NCBI GenBank assembly: GCA_965220235.1
Contig: OZ244815.1
Span: 62,001-126,000, forward strand
Length of the DNA: 64,000 bases
DNA from: Bin55 sp965220235
Lineage (GTDB): Bacteria > Pseudomonadota > Gammaproteobacteria > Pseudomonadales > Azotimanducaceae
Direction: 5' to 3'
Part shown: piece by piece, positions 45,912 to 55,130 of the stretch
How the letters are laid out: the number at the start of each line of letters is the position of its first letter
Numbering within the stretch: the stretch's first letter is position 1
Position numbers and translations under genes: made by a program
The notes under the pieces: model-generated
The model's database searches: none
Seen by the model: only the letters and a program-made list of their open reading frames with translations
Told to the model about the DNA's origin: nothing

Positions 45912-46670
45912 TCAAGCGTCGGCTTGTGCGAGGATCGACGCTACCTCAGTGGAAAAGCTCTCGCCAGTTCCTTCACCACTTAGAACAGATTGTTCCCAGT
46001 GTTTGGCTTGTAAGCCCGACATGTAATCGCGGTTTACGAAATGGATTCCTACACCGACGCGATGATCATCGCTCTGATTGTCGCCTGTAGCGTGAGGTGT
46101 ACCGAAACAGAAGAACACCACACCGCCGGCTTCAAGCTCACAATGTACAGCACGTGATTCGTCAAGTTTGGTGTGGATATGGTGGTCAGAAGCTGGGTCT
46201 CGGGTGTGCGGTAAATCCTCACTAAATGCACCTGGTACGACTTTGAGCGTTCCGTTTGACTTGTCGCCATCGTGGATCGCGATCCACATTGCGGTCCCGC
46301 GAAGCGGGTCTCTAAGTTTGAAATAGGCGTTGTCGGTGTGCCAGCTCGTACCCATTCCGGAGTGCGGCGGTTTGTAGAACGACTGATCAAGGATTTTGAT
46401 CACCGGGTGCCCGATGAGATTTCCAACCGCATCGATGACCTTTGGTGTAAAAGGCAATGCCTTAAACAAAGGGCTTATGGGGTAGAGTGGGATCAGCTGG
46501 TAGTTTTGTCGAAATTCAGGATTTGTCGAAACGTCGCGGAACATACCGCTCTTGATCCATCGACCGACTTCCGACTGCATCGCAGCAACTTCATCTTCGG
46601 AAAAGAAGTGCGGAACCGTGGTATATCCTTCGGCGAGGAATTGGTCCACTTGCGCTTGCGTTAGCGACAT
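45912..46670 (-). CDS. Phytanoyl-CoA dioxygenase (PhyH) family protein
   Basis: A 252-residue Fe(II)/2-oxoglutarate oxygenase. The triad is His111-x-Asp113 (SWHTDNAYF) and His193 (TPHATGDN), with Arg204 likely binding 2-oxoglutarate. The N terminus starts MSLTQAQVDQFLAEGYTTVP, the common PhyH opening. It is only distantly similar to the convergent PhyH at 45061, from whose stop it is 23 bases away. The substrate is unknown. Confidence 0.88.
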   Translation of the reverse strand: MSLTQAQVDQFLAEGYTTVPHFFSEDEVAAMQSEVGRWIKSGMFRDVSTNPEFRQNYQLIPLYPISPLFKALPFTPKVIDAVGNLIGHPVIKILDQSFYKPPHSGMGTSWHTDNAYFKLRDPLRGTAMWIAIHDGDKSNGTLKVVPGAFSEDLPHTRDPASDHHIHTKLDESRAVHCELEAGGVVFFCFGTPHATGDNQSDDHRVGVGIHFVNRDYMSGLQAKHWEQSVLSGEGTGESFSTEVASILAQADA

Positions 46671-46777
46671 CTTGACGAGTTCGTTTTACGTCGCGGAATT
46701 AAACCCAGACTCCGGAGAGGATTGAAAACAGGTGGCAAACAAGGTCCGTTCTTATCCGTCGTGCTTTGCAAATCCAC

Positions 46778-46805
46778 TTGAAAATAAGAAAATTAACCAT
46801 ATGTA
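46778..46805 (+). promoter_or_regulatory. Candidate promoter of rpoH
   Basis: TTGAAA (46778-46783) and TATGTA (46800-46805), 16 bases apart, lie upstream of the rpoH frame in an A-rich stretch. Chosen by eye; other promoters in this 181-base gap (46671-46851) are possible. Confidence 0.35.
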
Positions 46806-46890
46806 TCGGATGTGAGCGAAGAAAAATACGCAAACATCCCGAGTAATCTCGTTGGAAACGCCTAATTTGACGACCTCGAATGCACTTGTA

Positions 46891-47757
46891 ATGTCGAACT
46901 TGGTACCTGGTGCCAATCTTCAACAGTACATTAATGCAGTCAATTCCTTTCCTGTACTCACCGTTGAGCGTGAGCGGGAACTCGCGCGTCGTCTTTATGA
47001 GCATGATGATCTAGATGCGGCACGAGAGCTGGTACTCTCACATTTACGGTTCGTGGTTCATGTGTCACGGTCGTATGAGGGCTATGGGCTACCGCAGGAA
47101 GACCTCATTCAGGAAGGAAACGTCGGTTTAATGAAAGCCGTCGACAGATTTGATCCAAATCGAGGTGTCCGTCTCGTTACGTTTGCGGTCCATTGGATTA
47201 AAGCGGAGATGAACGAATACGTATTACGTAATTGGCGCATCCTCAAAATCGCGACCAACAAGGCTCAACGCAAACTGTTTTACAAGCTACGCGGCAAGAA
47301 ACAGGAACTCGGACAACTCAATACCTTAACGGCTGCAGAAACCAAGCTCGTGGCAAAAGATCTCGGCGTAAAGCCAGAAGAAGTGCGCGAGATGGAGGCT
47401 CGTTTAGGCGGGCAGGACATTCCTTTCGAGACTCCCACAGAGGACGATTACGCCTCCGATGATGGCGATGGTCTCGCGCCCGAAAATGTTCTGTATGTCG
47501 ACCACTCAGATCCTGCTGAAATCGCAGAAGATGAACAGTGGTCCGATTTGATGCATAAGAAGCTTCAAGCCGCTCTTGAAGCGCTTGATGACCGATCGCG
47601 AGAAATCGTCTATGGTCGTTTCATTAGTGAAGAAACGCGGACGCTCGAAGATCTTGGATCTGAGTTCGGCATTTCCGCGGAACGAGTACGTCAGCTTGAA
47701 CGCCGAGCATTACTCGATATCAAGGAGACTCTTGGCGGCGAACTAACGCTTGCTTAG
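46891..47757 (+). CDS. rpoH: RNA polymerase sigma-32 factor RpoH
   Basis: Heat-shock sigma factor. From ATG 46891 it has 288 residues and starts like other RpoH proteins (LQQYINAVNSFPVLT); TTG 46852 would add 13. Neither has a clear ribosome-binding site. The RpoH box reads QRKLFYKLRGKK (E. coli QRKLFFNLRK). Region 2 has VHVSRSYEGYGLPQEDLIQE and VRLVTFAVHWIKAEMNEYVL. Region 4 has FGISAERVRQLERRALL. The genes ftsE and ftsX, its usual neighbours, are absent here. trmB begins 50 bases later. Confidence 0.95.
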   Translation: MSNLVPGANLQQYINAVNSFPVLTVERERELARRLYEHDDLDAARELVLSHLRFVVHVSRSYEGYGLPQEDLIQEGNVGLMKAVDRFDPNRGVRLVTFAVHWIKAEMNEYVLRNWRILKIATNKAQRKLFYKLRGKKQELGQLNTLTAAETKLVAKDLGVKPEEVREMEARLGGQDIPFETPTEDDYASDDGDGLAPENVLYVDHSDPAEIAEDEQWSDLMHKKLQAALEALDDRSREIVYGRFISEETRTLEDLGSEFGISAERVRQLERRALLDIKETLGGELTLA

Positions 47758-47807
47758 AGCACCACGCGTCATCCACGGCGTGGCGAAGTGATTCCGAACC
47801 AGCCACG

Positions 47808-48473
47808 TTGAAACAAGGGAAGCCTGATTCCTACCCGAAACGACGCGTCTATGTACGCCGTCGCAGTCGCACGACGGTAGCTCAGGCGAGAGCGCTGGAG
47901 CATCTGGATGAGTACTTACTTTCATCGGGTTCGATTCCAGACGCATTCGGTCGAACTGCCTCGCTTTTAGTCGAGATCGGCTTCGGGAACGGCATTGCGT
48001 TAGCAGAATTCGCGTCCGCGAATCCGGATTGGAATTGCGTTGGCGTTGAGGTTTTTCGTCCCGGGATCGGCGCGTTAATCAATCAGTGCGAACAGCAGGA
48101 CATTGAGAACGTGCGGATCGTCGATGGCGAAGGACTCACCTATCTCGAATCACTTTCCGATAACTCGGTAGATCTGATTTGGGTGCTGTTTCCTGATCCA
48201 TGGCCTAAAGCCCGACACCACAAAAGACGCCTGGTCACACGCGAGTTCGCTGAAGTTGCTGCTCAGAAGCTGAAGGACGAAGGACAACTGACGATCGCGA
48301 CGGACTGGGATACTTACGCGGAGCATATCGAAGAGGCACTCGGGGACTCCCATTCGCTTAAAGGTGGTATCGTCAAAGGCACCTCGGATCGAATAACGAC
48401 CAAATATGAAGCGCGAGGCATCCGTTTAGGTCACGATGTCTCCGAGTTTAAGTATGTGAAGCGAGCCATTTGA
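47808..48473 (+). CDS. trmB: tRNA (guanine46-N7)-methyltransferase TrmB
   Basis: A 221-residue SAM enzyme that makes m7G46 in tRNA. LLVEIGFGNGIALAEFA is the SAM motif, and the family signature FPDPWPKARHHKRRL is intact. The start is TTG. It lies between rpoH and a glutathione transferase-like gene. Confidence 0.95.
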   Translation: MKQGKPDSYPKRRVYVRRRSRTTVAQARALEHLDEYLLSSGSIPDAFGRTASLLVEIGFGNGIALAEFASANPDWNCVGVEVFRPGIGALINQCEQQDIENVRIVDGEGLTYLESLSDNSVDLIWVLFPDPWPKARHHKRRLVTREFAEVAAQKLKDEGQLTIATDWDTYAEHIEEALGDSHSLKGGIVKGTSDRITTKYEARGIRLGHDVSEFKYVKRAI

Positions 48474-48532
48474 GGTATCGCGTATAAACCGTGACTGAAC
48501 TCACCGTTAGGTGATTTAGAGCTATCGCAACG

Positions 48533-49594
48533 ATGGTATTGGAAGATGAAAGGTTAGTAGTGGATCCGATCGCGCAAGATTCTCGGTTAGAACTGATAGG
48601 GGCTCCCGGCTCTCCGTACACTCGAAAAATGCTCGCGTGGTTGCGTTTCAAACGCATTCCGTATGCGATTGATTGGTCGAATCGCAAGATCAACGCAAAC
48701 TATCCTCCGCCGAAGGTGAGTCTCATTCCGACGTTTTATTTGCCGGACGACAACGGTGAAATCGAAGCGGTTGTGGATTCAACACCCATCATCAAGCGTT
48801 TGGATCTAGAGTTCCCCGCTCGTTCTACAACACCTCCGCATCCCATCACGCAGTTCTTGAGTGACTTGGTCGAAGACTATGCCGACGAATGGCTGACTAA
48901 GATCATGTTTCATTACCGATGGGCGTTTGAAGAGGACGCTGCCAATGCTGGTTCGTTGCTACCGTTTTTTAGGAGCATACAGGTTGACGACGAACAGGCA
49001 TCGGTACTTGAGGCAGCATTTACGGATCGACAGATCAACCGGTTGTATGTCGTAGGCTCAAACGACGTGACACGTCCGATCATTGAAGCTAGCTACCTTC
49101 GCATCATTGATATCCTTGCAAAACTGATTCAACAGAACGAATTTGTATTAGGAGCGCGCCCCTGTGCTGCTGACTTTGGGATCTTCGGCCAATTCACGCA
49201 ACTATCACAGATCGAACCTACGTCCTTAGCCATTTTGGCGAAGCGCTCGCAACGCGTGAGAGCGTGGGTGATGAGGGTCGAAGATCTTTGTGGATTAGAG
49301 GTTGATGATGAGGATTGGTTTGAGCCAGAGAAAGCAGCGGTGGAGATTCGTGATCTACTCGTCGAAATCGGTCGTACCTATGTGCCGGTCATGTTGGCCA
49401 ATAGTGCCGCGATAAATGCTGGGGAAACAGACTTTGAAGCCGAAGTGGATGGTGAACCTTGGGCTCAACCGACTTTTCCGTACCAAGCCAAATGCCTCCA
49501 ATGGATCAGAGAGGCCTACTTTGCGATGGACGTTGAAGACCGCAACAGAGTCATGGATTACATGTCTGGTACGGGTTGCGAGAATCTAATCTGA
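48533..49594 (+). CDS. Glutathione S-transferase family protein
   Basis: A 353-residue protein with an N-terminal thioredoxin/GST fold: LIGAPGSPYTRKMLAWLRFK (CPYC-like site with Ser in place of Cys) and VSLIPTFYLPDD with the cis-Pro, then VVDSTPIIKRLD, the glutathione-binding Ser. A helical C-terminal domain follows (LGARPCAADFGIFGQF). It is longer than usual GSTs, with an extra 90 or so residues at the end (GETDFEAEVDGEPWAQP). The substrate is unknown. Confidence 0.82.
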   Translation: MVLEDERLVVDPIAQDSRLELIGAPGSPYTRKMLAWLRFKRIPYAIDWSNRKINANYPPPKVSLIPTFYLPDDNGEIEAVVDSTPIIKRLDLEFPARSTTPPHPITQFLSDLVEDYADEWLTKIMFHYRWAFEEDAANAGSLLPFFRSIQVDDEQASVLEAAFTDRQINRLYVVGSNDVTRPIIEASYLRIIDILAKLIQQNEFVLGARPCAADFGIFGQFTQLSQIEPTSLAILAKRSQRVRAWVMRVEDLCGLEVDDEDWFEPEKAAVEIRDLLVEIGRTYVPVMLANSAAINAGETDFEAEVDGEPWAQPTFPYQAKCLQWIREAYFAMDVEDRNRVMDYMSGTGCENLI

Positions 49595-49638
49595 CGTATC
49601 AGATATTGTGTAACGAGTAGAAACGCTCGATTCCGCAG

Positions 49639-50763
49639 CTAGAGAAATCGTTCTACGACTGAATTCAGGTGGTCTCGTCCGAATTCTGTTAATGAAAGGC
49701 GATGAGCGTTGATTAGATCCTGTTCTCGCGACTGACTTAGTGTCGGTTCAAGACCTTCAAGCGATAAGCCGGTACGACAACCAAAATGCTCGTTTTCGAC
49801 GCCTTCGTTCATACGCAATACGTTCATCATGAATTCAACGGGTAACTCCTCTCGATTGATCTCCCGCGTTCGCGTGTTCTGATCTCGCATGTAGTCTTCT
49901 GGCCGCCGTGTTTTTTGCGTACGGATGATCGAGCCGTTATCGAGAGTTACTTTTCCGTGCGCCCCTGCGCCGATACCCAAATAGTCGCCGAATCGCCAGT
50001 AGTTGACATTGTGAAGACACTCGAACTCGCCAGCATCGTGAGTAAACGCCGAAACTTCGTACTGACGAAAACCCGACGCAGCAAGGCGTTCTAAACCTGC
50101 GTCGCTCATATCCGCACGATCATCGTCCGACGCTACGTTAGGAGGTCGCTTTCCAAATACCGTGTTAGGTTCGATGGTTAGCTGATACCAGGAGAGATGC
50201 TCAGTTCCGAGTCGGATTAACTCGTCTAGATCGTTCATCGCCATATCGATTGTTTGGTCCGGGAGACCGAACATCATGTCGACATTGACTGACTGGAAGC
50301 CTGCCTCAAGCGCCTCCTCCACTGCATTGCGAGCCTCGTTAGGCGAGTGAATGCGACCCAAATTCAGCAGGGAATCTGGATCTAGCGACTGGACACCGAT
50401 GGAAACACGATTGATGCCTGCTTCCCGATAATCAGTAAACGACCCGCACTCAAGTGCCCCTGGGTTTGCTTCCATCGTGACTTCGCGGACGCGCTGTAAC
50501 GACGGATGTTGGAGGAGTTCACCGAAGGATCTTGGTTGAAATAGGCTTGGAGTGCCGCCACCGAAATAAACCGTCTCAATGGTCGCACTGGTTCTCTCTA
50601 GCTCCGTATCAAGATCGCGAAGCAAACAGGCGACATATTCCGTCTCGACTAGCGAGCCGTGGAGTTCATGTGAATTGAAGTCACAATAAGGGCACTTACG
50701 TATGCACCACGGGATGTGAACATAAAGACCAACGGTGCTTGGAGGCTCTGGGAGTGAGTCCAC
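49639..50763 (-). CDS. hemW: Radical SAM haem chaperone HemW
   Basis: A 374-residue radical SAM protein. The cluster motif is CIRKCPYCDFNSH (C-x3-C-x2-C). TVYFGGGTPSLF and EANPG follow. HemW carries haem to acceptor proteins and is not a coproporphyrinogen oxidase, although often mislabelled so; it lacks HemN's N-terminal trip-wire. GTG 50763 is the start. It is the last gene of the metX-metW-DUF4426-rdgB-hemW run, 7 bases after rdgB. Confidence 0.92.
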   Translation of the reverse strand: MDSLPEPPSTVGLYVHIPWCIRKCPYCDFNSHELHGSLVETEYVACLLRDLDTELERTSATIETVYFGGGTPSLFQPRSFGELLQHPSLQRVREVTMEANPGALECGSFTDYREAGINRVSIGVQSLDPDSLLNLGRIHSPNEARNAVEEALEAGFQSVNVDMMFGLPDQTIDMAMNDLDELIRLGTEHLSWYQLTIEPNTVFGKRPPNVASDDDRADMSDAGLERLAASGFRQYEVSAFTHDAGEFECLHNVNYWRFGDYLGIGAGAHGKVTLDNGSIIRTQKTRRPEDYMRDQNTRTREINREELPVEFMMNVLRMNEGVENEHFGCRTGLSLEGLEPTLSQSREQDLINAHRLSLTEFGRDHLNSVVERFL

Positions 50764-50770
50764 GGGTCAG

Positions 50771-51370
50771 TCAACCTCCGTCTTTCAGGATCGCGAAGAG
50801 TTGCGAAGCAGCTTTCGCTCGGTGACTGATAGTGTTCTTTTCGGTAGTACTTAGCTCTGCCGCCGTTCGATTCAAACCAGGAATAAAGAACAATGGGTCG
50901 TAGCCAAACCCTTGAGATCCTCGCGGTTCACGCAGTATCTCTCCTTCCCACGCACCGACACCAATTGGCGGTACGGGATCGTCGGGTCGACGTAAGTACA
51001 CGAGAACACACTGAAACGCTGCGCTTCTCTCTCCATCGAGAATGTTGTCCATTGCGTGTAGGAGTTTTTCGTTGTTTCTAATGGCGTTGCTGGGTGTACC
51101 GGCGTAACGCGCGGAATGGACGCCAGGTTTTCCGCCTAAAGCGTCAACACTCAATCCAGAATCATCAGCGATCACGGGAAGTTGAGTAATTGCCGAAACA
51201 GCTCGCGCTTTGATAAGGGCGTTTTCGAGGAAGGTGAGACCGGTCTCTTCAATTTCACTCATCACGCTCGCGTCTGGAAGCACAAGCTCAACGCCTAGTT
51301 CCTCAAACAGAGGCGCAAGTTCCGCGCGCTTACCTTCGTTCGAAGTCGCAAGGGCAACTTTGGCGGTCAT
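50771..51370 (-). CDS. rdgB: dITP/XTP pyrophosphatase RdgB (HAM1)
   Basis: A 199-residue house-cleaning NTPase that hydrolyses (d)ITP and XTP. ATSNEGKRAELAPLFEEL, DDSGLSVDALGGKPGVHSAR and GFGYDPLFFIPG are the family signatures; SHRAKA is the C-terminal one. The ATG overlaps the upstream stop by ATGA. Confidence 0.95.
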   Translation of the reverse strand: MTAKVALATSNEGKRAELAPLFEELGVELVLPDASVMSEIEETGLTFLENALIKARAVSAITQLPVIADDSGLSVDALGGKPGVHSARYAGTPSNAIRNNEKLLHAMDNILDGERSAAFQCVLVYLRRPDDPVPPIGVGAWEGEILREPRGSQGFGYDPLFFIPGLNRTAAELSTTEKNTISHRAKAASQLFAILKDGG

Positions 51371-51801
51371 TGTGCGTAGACAGGTTGTTTAAAACTGAAT
51401 TCGTGTGGACCGTCCGCTAGGTGTAGCTGAACCTTAAACCTCAAGGGCTCTTCATCGGTGAATAGAAAGGTCGCCAGGTAATAACGCGCGCTGCCTTCCT
51501 CGATAAGTTTGAATTCGAGTGGGATTTGTTGCGATAGGAGATTGGTAACTGTTCCGGTAATTCGATCAGGCGGCGGCTTGGTATCGTCGTGGAGCGCCGA
51601 GATCGTAATGATCGCCCGGTTCTTCGCTCTTACGATATCGTGACGGGCGGCAACCTCTGGCTGTAGAAACGTTGAACGCACGACGCTGTAGTGCACTTCG
51701 TATCCAGCAAGTTCTACTTTTTGTTCCGCATTCGCGTATTGACAAAGAGCGATCGCCAACAAGGCTACAGAAAACCGTCGGAAAGGCGAAACATTCCTCA
51801 C
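51367..51801 (-). CDS. DUF4426 exported protein
   Basis: A 144-residue protein. GTG 51801 overlaps the metW stop by GTGA and places the signal peptide (FRRFSVALLAIALCQYANA) at the N terminus; the frame to 51930 lies inside metW. The mature part, VELAGYEVHYSVVRSTFLQP with FKLIEEGSARYYLATFLF, is the DUF4426 pattern seen next to metXW in gammaproteobacteria. Function unknown. Confidence 0.88.
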   Translation of the reverse strand: MRNVSPFRRFSVALLAIALCQYANAEQKVELAGYEVHYSVVRSTFLQPEVAARHDIVRAKNRAIITISALHDDTKPPPDRITGTVTNLLSQQIPLEFKLIEEGSARYYLATFLFTDEEPLRFKVQLHLADGPHEFSFKQPVYAQ

Positions 51802-52394
51802 GATGCTCGTCCAAGTCGATAAAAAGCTGTGACACCTAGGACATTTCGGAACATCTTTGTGGCGATCGTTTGGCGACCGTGCTGGTTGAATACATAGCGT
51901 GAGATCACACGAACGTTTTCTGACGCGCACATCGTGTCAAAATCGTGAATCGTGCAGAGGTGGATGTTGGGCGTGTCGTACCACTCGTTAGGTAGGTGCT
52001 TGGAGACAGGCATGCGCCCGCCGAAGAACAGCTGCTTACGACATTGCCAATAGGCGAAATTCGGGAATGTCACGATGCACTCCTCACCGATGCGCAACAT
52101 CTCGCGAACCAGCGTTCGTGGTTCGCTGATTGCCTGCAAGGTTTCGTTCATGATCACGATATCGAAGCTATTGGTTGGAAACCGCTCCAATCCTGCGTCA
52201 ATGTCATGTTCAATGACGTTGACGCCTCGTGCCAGACACCCCTCGATGCGATCGTGTTCGATTTCGACGCCGTAACCGGTCACCGATTTGGTCTGACGTA
52301 GTCGACAGAGCAGATCGCCGTCGCCGCAACCTAAATCCAGAACGCGTGCGTTGGGGTTCACGAGATCAATGATGATGTCGTCGGCTTGTTTCAC
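51798..52394 (-). CDS. metW: Methionine biosynthesis protein MetW
   Basis: A 198-residue methyltransferase-fold protein. The SAM-like motif is RVLDLGCGDGDLLCRL, and VIMNETLQAISEP follows. MetW is needed with MetX for homoserine acylation in several proteobacteria. Its GTG overlaps the metX stop by GTGA. Confidence 0.93.
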   Translation of the reverse strand: MKQADDIIIDLVNPNARVLDLGCGDGDLLCRLRQTKSVTGYGVEIEHDRIEGCLARGVNVIEHDIDAGLERFPTNSFDIVIMNETLQAISEPRTLVREMLRIGEECIVTFPNFAYWQCRKQLFFGGRMPVSKHLPNEWYDTPNIHLCTIHDFDTMCASENVRVISRYVFNQHGRQTIATKMFRNVLGVTAFYRLGRAS

Positions 52395-53560
52395 GTCACC
52401 AGTCCTTCCGCGATCTGTTTCATGTACGACGTGAGGATTCGGTGATAGCGAGGAATCTCGAGCAGAAAAGAATCGTGACCACTTAGCGATTCGATATCCG
52501 CGTAGGAAACGTCACATCCTGCTGAAATCAACGCGTCGACAATCTCGCGCGAGCGCTCCGGTGCAAAACGCCAGTCGGTTGAGAACGAAACCACCAAAAA
52601 CCGTGCAGTCGCGTTTTTCAGCGCGGCCACGAGGTCGTTGTCGAATGACCGTGCTGGATCAAATTTGTCCAGGGCATGCGTCATTAACAAATACGTGTTC
52701 GCGTCGAACATCCCGGCGAATTTTTCGCCGTTGTATTGAAGGTAGCTCGTAACCTCGCCGACGACATCGTGGTAATCGCTGGCTTCATCTTTCGTTAGAT
52801 CACCGCCAAATTTCAGATCCATCCCGTCGGAAGAAAGGTATGTGACATGACCGAGCATCCTTGCGGTTCCAAGACCATCCATAGGCTTTGCGGCGGCTGC
52901 AAGGTAGCGACCTTCATTGAAGTTGCGGTCCTTGAGGATCGCCTGGCGCGCAATTTCGTTGAAAGCGATGTTTTGCGCTGACAAATTAGGCGCGCATGCG
53001 ATCAATAACGCATTGCGTACGCGGTCCGGGTAATCGATCGCCCACTGCATGGCTTGCATCCCACCGAGACTACCACCGATAATCGCGGCAAACGAATCAA
53101 TTCCCAAAAAGTCGGCAAATCGTGCTTGGCTGTTCACCCAATCACCAACCGTGACCTGTGGGAAATCCGAGCCATACGGTTCGTTGACCGCTGGATTCTT
53201 GGACGTCGGTCCTGTGCTGCCGTGGCAACCGCCAATATTGTTCAACGCGACGACATAGAAGTCATTCGTGTCGATCGGTTTTCCAGGACCGATGCAGTTG
53301 TCCCACCATCCAAGCGTGCGCCGGTCGTCCGCATCATGGTAGCCAGCAGCATGGTGGTGTCCGGACAGCGCATGACATATCAGCACGGCGTTCGAACGAT
53401 CGGCGTTGAGTTGGCCGTATGTTTCGTACATGAGCTGGAAGGAGGGTAGCGTGGCACCGTTTTCCATCGTGAATGACTCGTCAAACTTAGCGCACTGCGG
53501 TGCGACGATGCCAACGGAATCTGACGCCACTTGATCCTGCTGTGAGGAGGTTTCACTCAT
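52391..53560 (-). CDS. metX: Homoserine O-acyltransferase MetX
   Basis: A 389-residue alpha/beta hydrolase-fold enzyme acylating homoserine in methionine synthesis. The nucleophile elbow is IIGGSLGGMQAMQWA, the oxyanion region is VLICHALSGHHHAAGY, and the C-terminal Asp and His (FSTDWRF, SGHDSFLL) complete the triad. Whether succinyl or acetyl donor is used cannot be read here; MetXW pairs of gammaproteobacteria are often succinyltransferases. The 65-base gap upstream shows no riboswitch. Confidence 0.94.
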   Translation of the reverse strand: MSETSSQQDQVASDSVGIVAPQCAKFDESFTMENGATLPSFQLMYETYGQLNADRSNAVLICHALSGHHHAAGYHDADDRRTLGWWDNCIGPGKPIDTNDFYVVALNNIGGCHGSTGPTSKNPAVNEPYGSDFPQVTVGDWVNSQARFADFLGIDSFAAIIGGSLGGMQAMQWAIDYPDRVRNALLIACAPNLSAQNIAFNEIARQAILKDRNFNEGRYLAAAAKPMDGLGTARMLGHVTYLSSDGMDLKFGGDLTKDEASDYHDVVGEVTSYLQYNGEKFAGMFDANTYLLMTHALDKFDPARSFDNDLVAALKNATARFLVVSFSTDWRFAPERSREIVDALISAGCDVSYADIESLSGHDSFLLEIPRYHRILTSYMKQIAEGLVT

Positions 53561-53625
53561 GCGGAGTAGTTTAGTGTGGTTTTGATGACGTCAGCTTGTT
53601 AAATTCAGGCTAACGTGGGCGCGAA

Positions 53626-54204
53626 TTAGTAGAACAGGCTGTTCAGCCACGGAATGATGCGACTGTTAATAACGAAAAGACCAATCAAGACAATCGCCGG
53701 AGAAAAATCGAGCATACCAAGATTCGGCATTATGCGTTGTACCGGGCGGAGCAGAATGGCGGGTACCTCACGTGCTAGCTGTGCATAGGGCGACGCACTT
53801 TGAGGTGCAACCCAGCTTAGGATCACGCTTGCGGCGATGGCAGCAATGAATATCCAGATCGAGTATTGGAGAAGTCTCACAAGACTGAGACCGAGACTCA
53901 CGAAAATGTAGCCAAGCGCGGATACAGATTGACTTCCTTCTAGCTGCATAAAACCATGCAACATTTGCATCCCGACACGGCCCGACATGGCGAGCCATGC
54001 GACTAATAGTGAAGCAGTGTCCACGAATCGACCGCTTGGAAGGACAGCTCGTACGGGAGTGAGAATCCTGTCGGTTAGTTTTCTCGTTGAAGCAACCACC
54101 ATGTTCATGGGGTTTACGCGCGCGAGCTGGAATATAAAGCGCAGAAGGCATGCGATAGCCAGCACGCCCAATGCAATTTCGATAAGAAAGAAAATGAGGT
54201 CCAT
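53626..54204 (-). CDS. yggT: YggT family membrane protein
   Basis: A 192-residue inner-membrane protein with two YGGT repeats. Each has a helix followed by an N/D-P-x-x-x-hydrophobic loop: LARVNPMNMVVASTRKLTDR and YAQLAREVPAILLRPVQRIM. Function unknown; commonly next to proC and yggS, as here. A 131-base gap separates it from proC. Confidence 0.88.
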   Translation of the reverse strand: MDLIFFLIEIALGVLAIACLLRFIFQLARVNPMNMVVASTRKLTDRILTPVRAVLPSGRFVDTASLLVAWLAMSGRVGMQMLHGFMQLEGSQSVSALGYIFVSLGLSLVRLLQYSIWIFIAAIAASVILSWVAPQSASPYAQLAREVPAILLRPVQRIMPNLGMLDFSPAIVLIGLFVINSRIIPWLNSLFY

Positions 54205-54335
54205 CGCTACGAAACTAGATTTATCTTGCTATTTACCGGGTCTTCAAAACGAACGCGCGCTAACACCAAGTGTGAGCGTCTACGTTGTGGTGCATTGTAT
54301 GGCGAATTCAAGACGAAAAGCCGCATTAACATAGA

Positions 54336-55130
54336 CTACGTTGCGAGCTCTTGTGCTCGACGGTAGGCGGCGGTTACCGCCGCTACGAACTCTTGGTCGA
54401 CCTGTTGTTGAGCCAGATGATCCAACGCAGCCTCAGTGGTACCGCCTGGCGAAGTCACGTTTTCTCGAAGTTGACTGGGATCGGTACCGTCCTGAGCGGC
54501 CATAGCGCTAGCACCGACCGCAGTTTGCACAACGAGTTGTAGTGCTGCATTACGACTTAAACCCATCGACTCGCCTGCGGCAACCAGAGATTCAATCAGG
54601 TAGAAGAAATAGGCGGGTCCGCTTCCCGAAAGTGCGGTAACCTTGTCGAGATCGTCGTCCGAATCGAACCAGACCACGAGACCGCACACGCTAAGAATCG
54701 ATTCGGCGAGTGAACGTTGAGCTGCCGTGACGTTCGCGTTCGCGAGCATACCCGTGATTCCTTCACCGACCAGTGCAGGCGTATTCGGCATGCAGCGTAC
54801 GATGGCGAGCTGCTCTCCAAGTAACCCATTGAGTTTCAAGAGCGGCGTGCCCGCAGCAATCGAGATGAGCAGCTGATCCTTAATGATGGGGTGCAGTTCG
54901 GTTGTAACCGCTTCGATCGTTTGAGGCTTAACAGCGAGTATGACGACATCGGCGTCCTTCACGGCATCGGTATTGGACGGTGTCGTTTCAATTCCGGCGG
55001 ATTCAAACCGCTCACGTTGACTTGGAATCGGATCCGCGACTTTGATCTGGTGATCGGGGAGCGCTTTTTTCACCCCCGCAGCGAGCGCGAAACCCATGTT
55101 TCCGCCACCAATAAACGCAATTCGAGTCAT
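54336..55130 (-). CDS. proC: Pyrroline-5-carboxylate reductase
   Basis: A 264-residue NAD(P)H enzyme for the last step of proline synthesis. The Rossmann motif is IAFIGGGNMGFALAAG; VVILAVKPQTIEAV, VRCMPNTPALVGEGITG and the C-terminal LRENVTSPGGTTEAAL signature follow. The ATG overlaps the yggS stop by ATGA. Confidence 0.96.
   Translation of the reverse strand: MTRIAFIGGGNMGFALAAGVKKALPDHQIKVADPIPSQRERFESAGIETTPSNTDAVKDADVVILAVKPQTIEAVTTELHPIIKDQLLISIAAGTPLLKLNGLLGEQLAIVRCMPNTPALVGEGITGMLANANVTAAQRSLAESILSVCGLVVWFDSDDDLDKVTALSGSGPAYFFYLIESLVAAGESMGLSRNAALQLVVQTAVGASAMAAQDGTDPSQLRENVTSPGGTTEAALDHLAQQQVDQEFVAAVTAAYRRAQELAT

Noticed and set aside
52387..52396. Half parS (TGTTTCACGT) at the metX/metW junction
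   Set aside because: The second half does not match, and it is within coding sequence.
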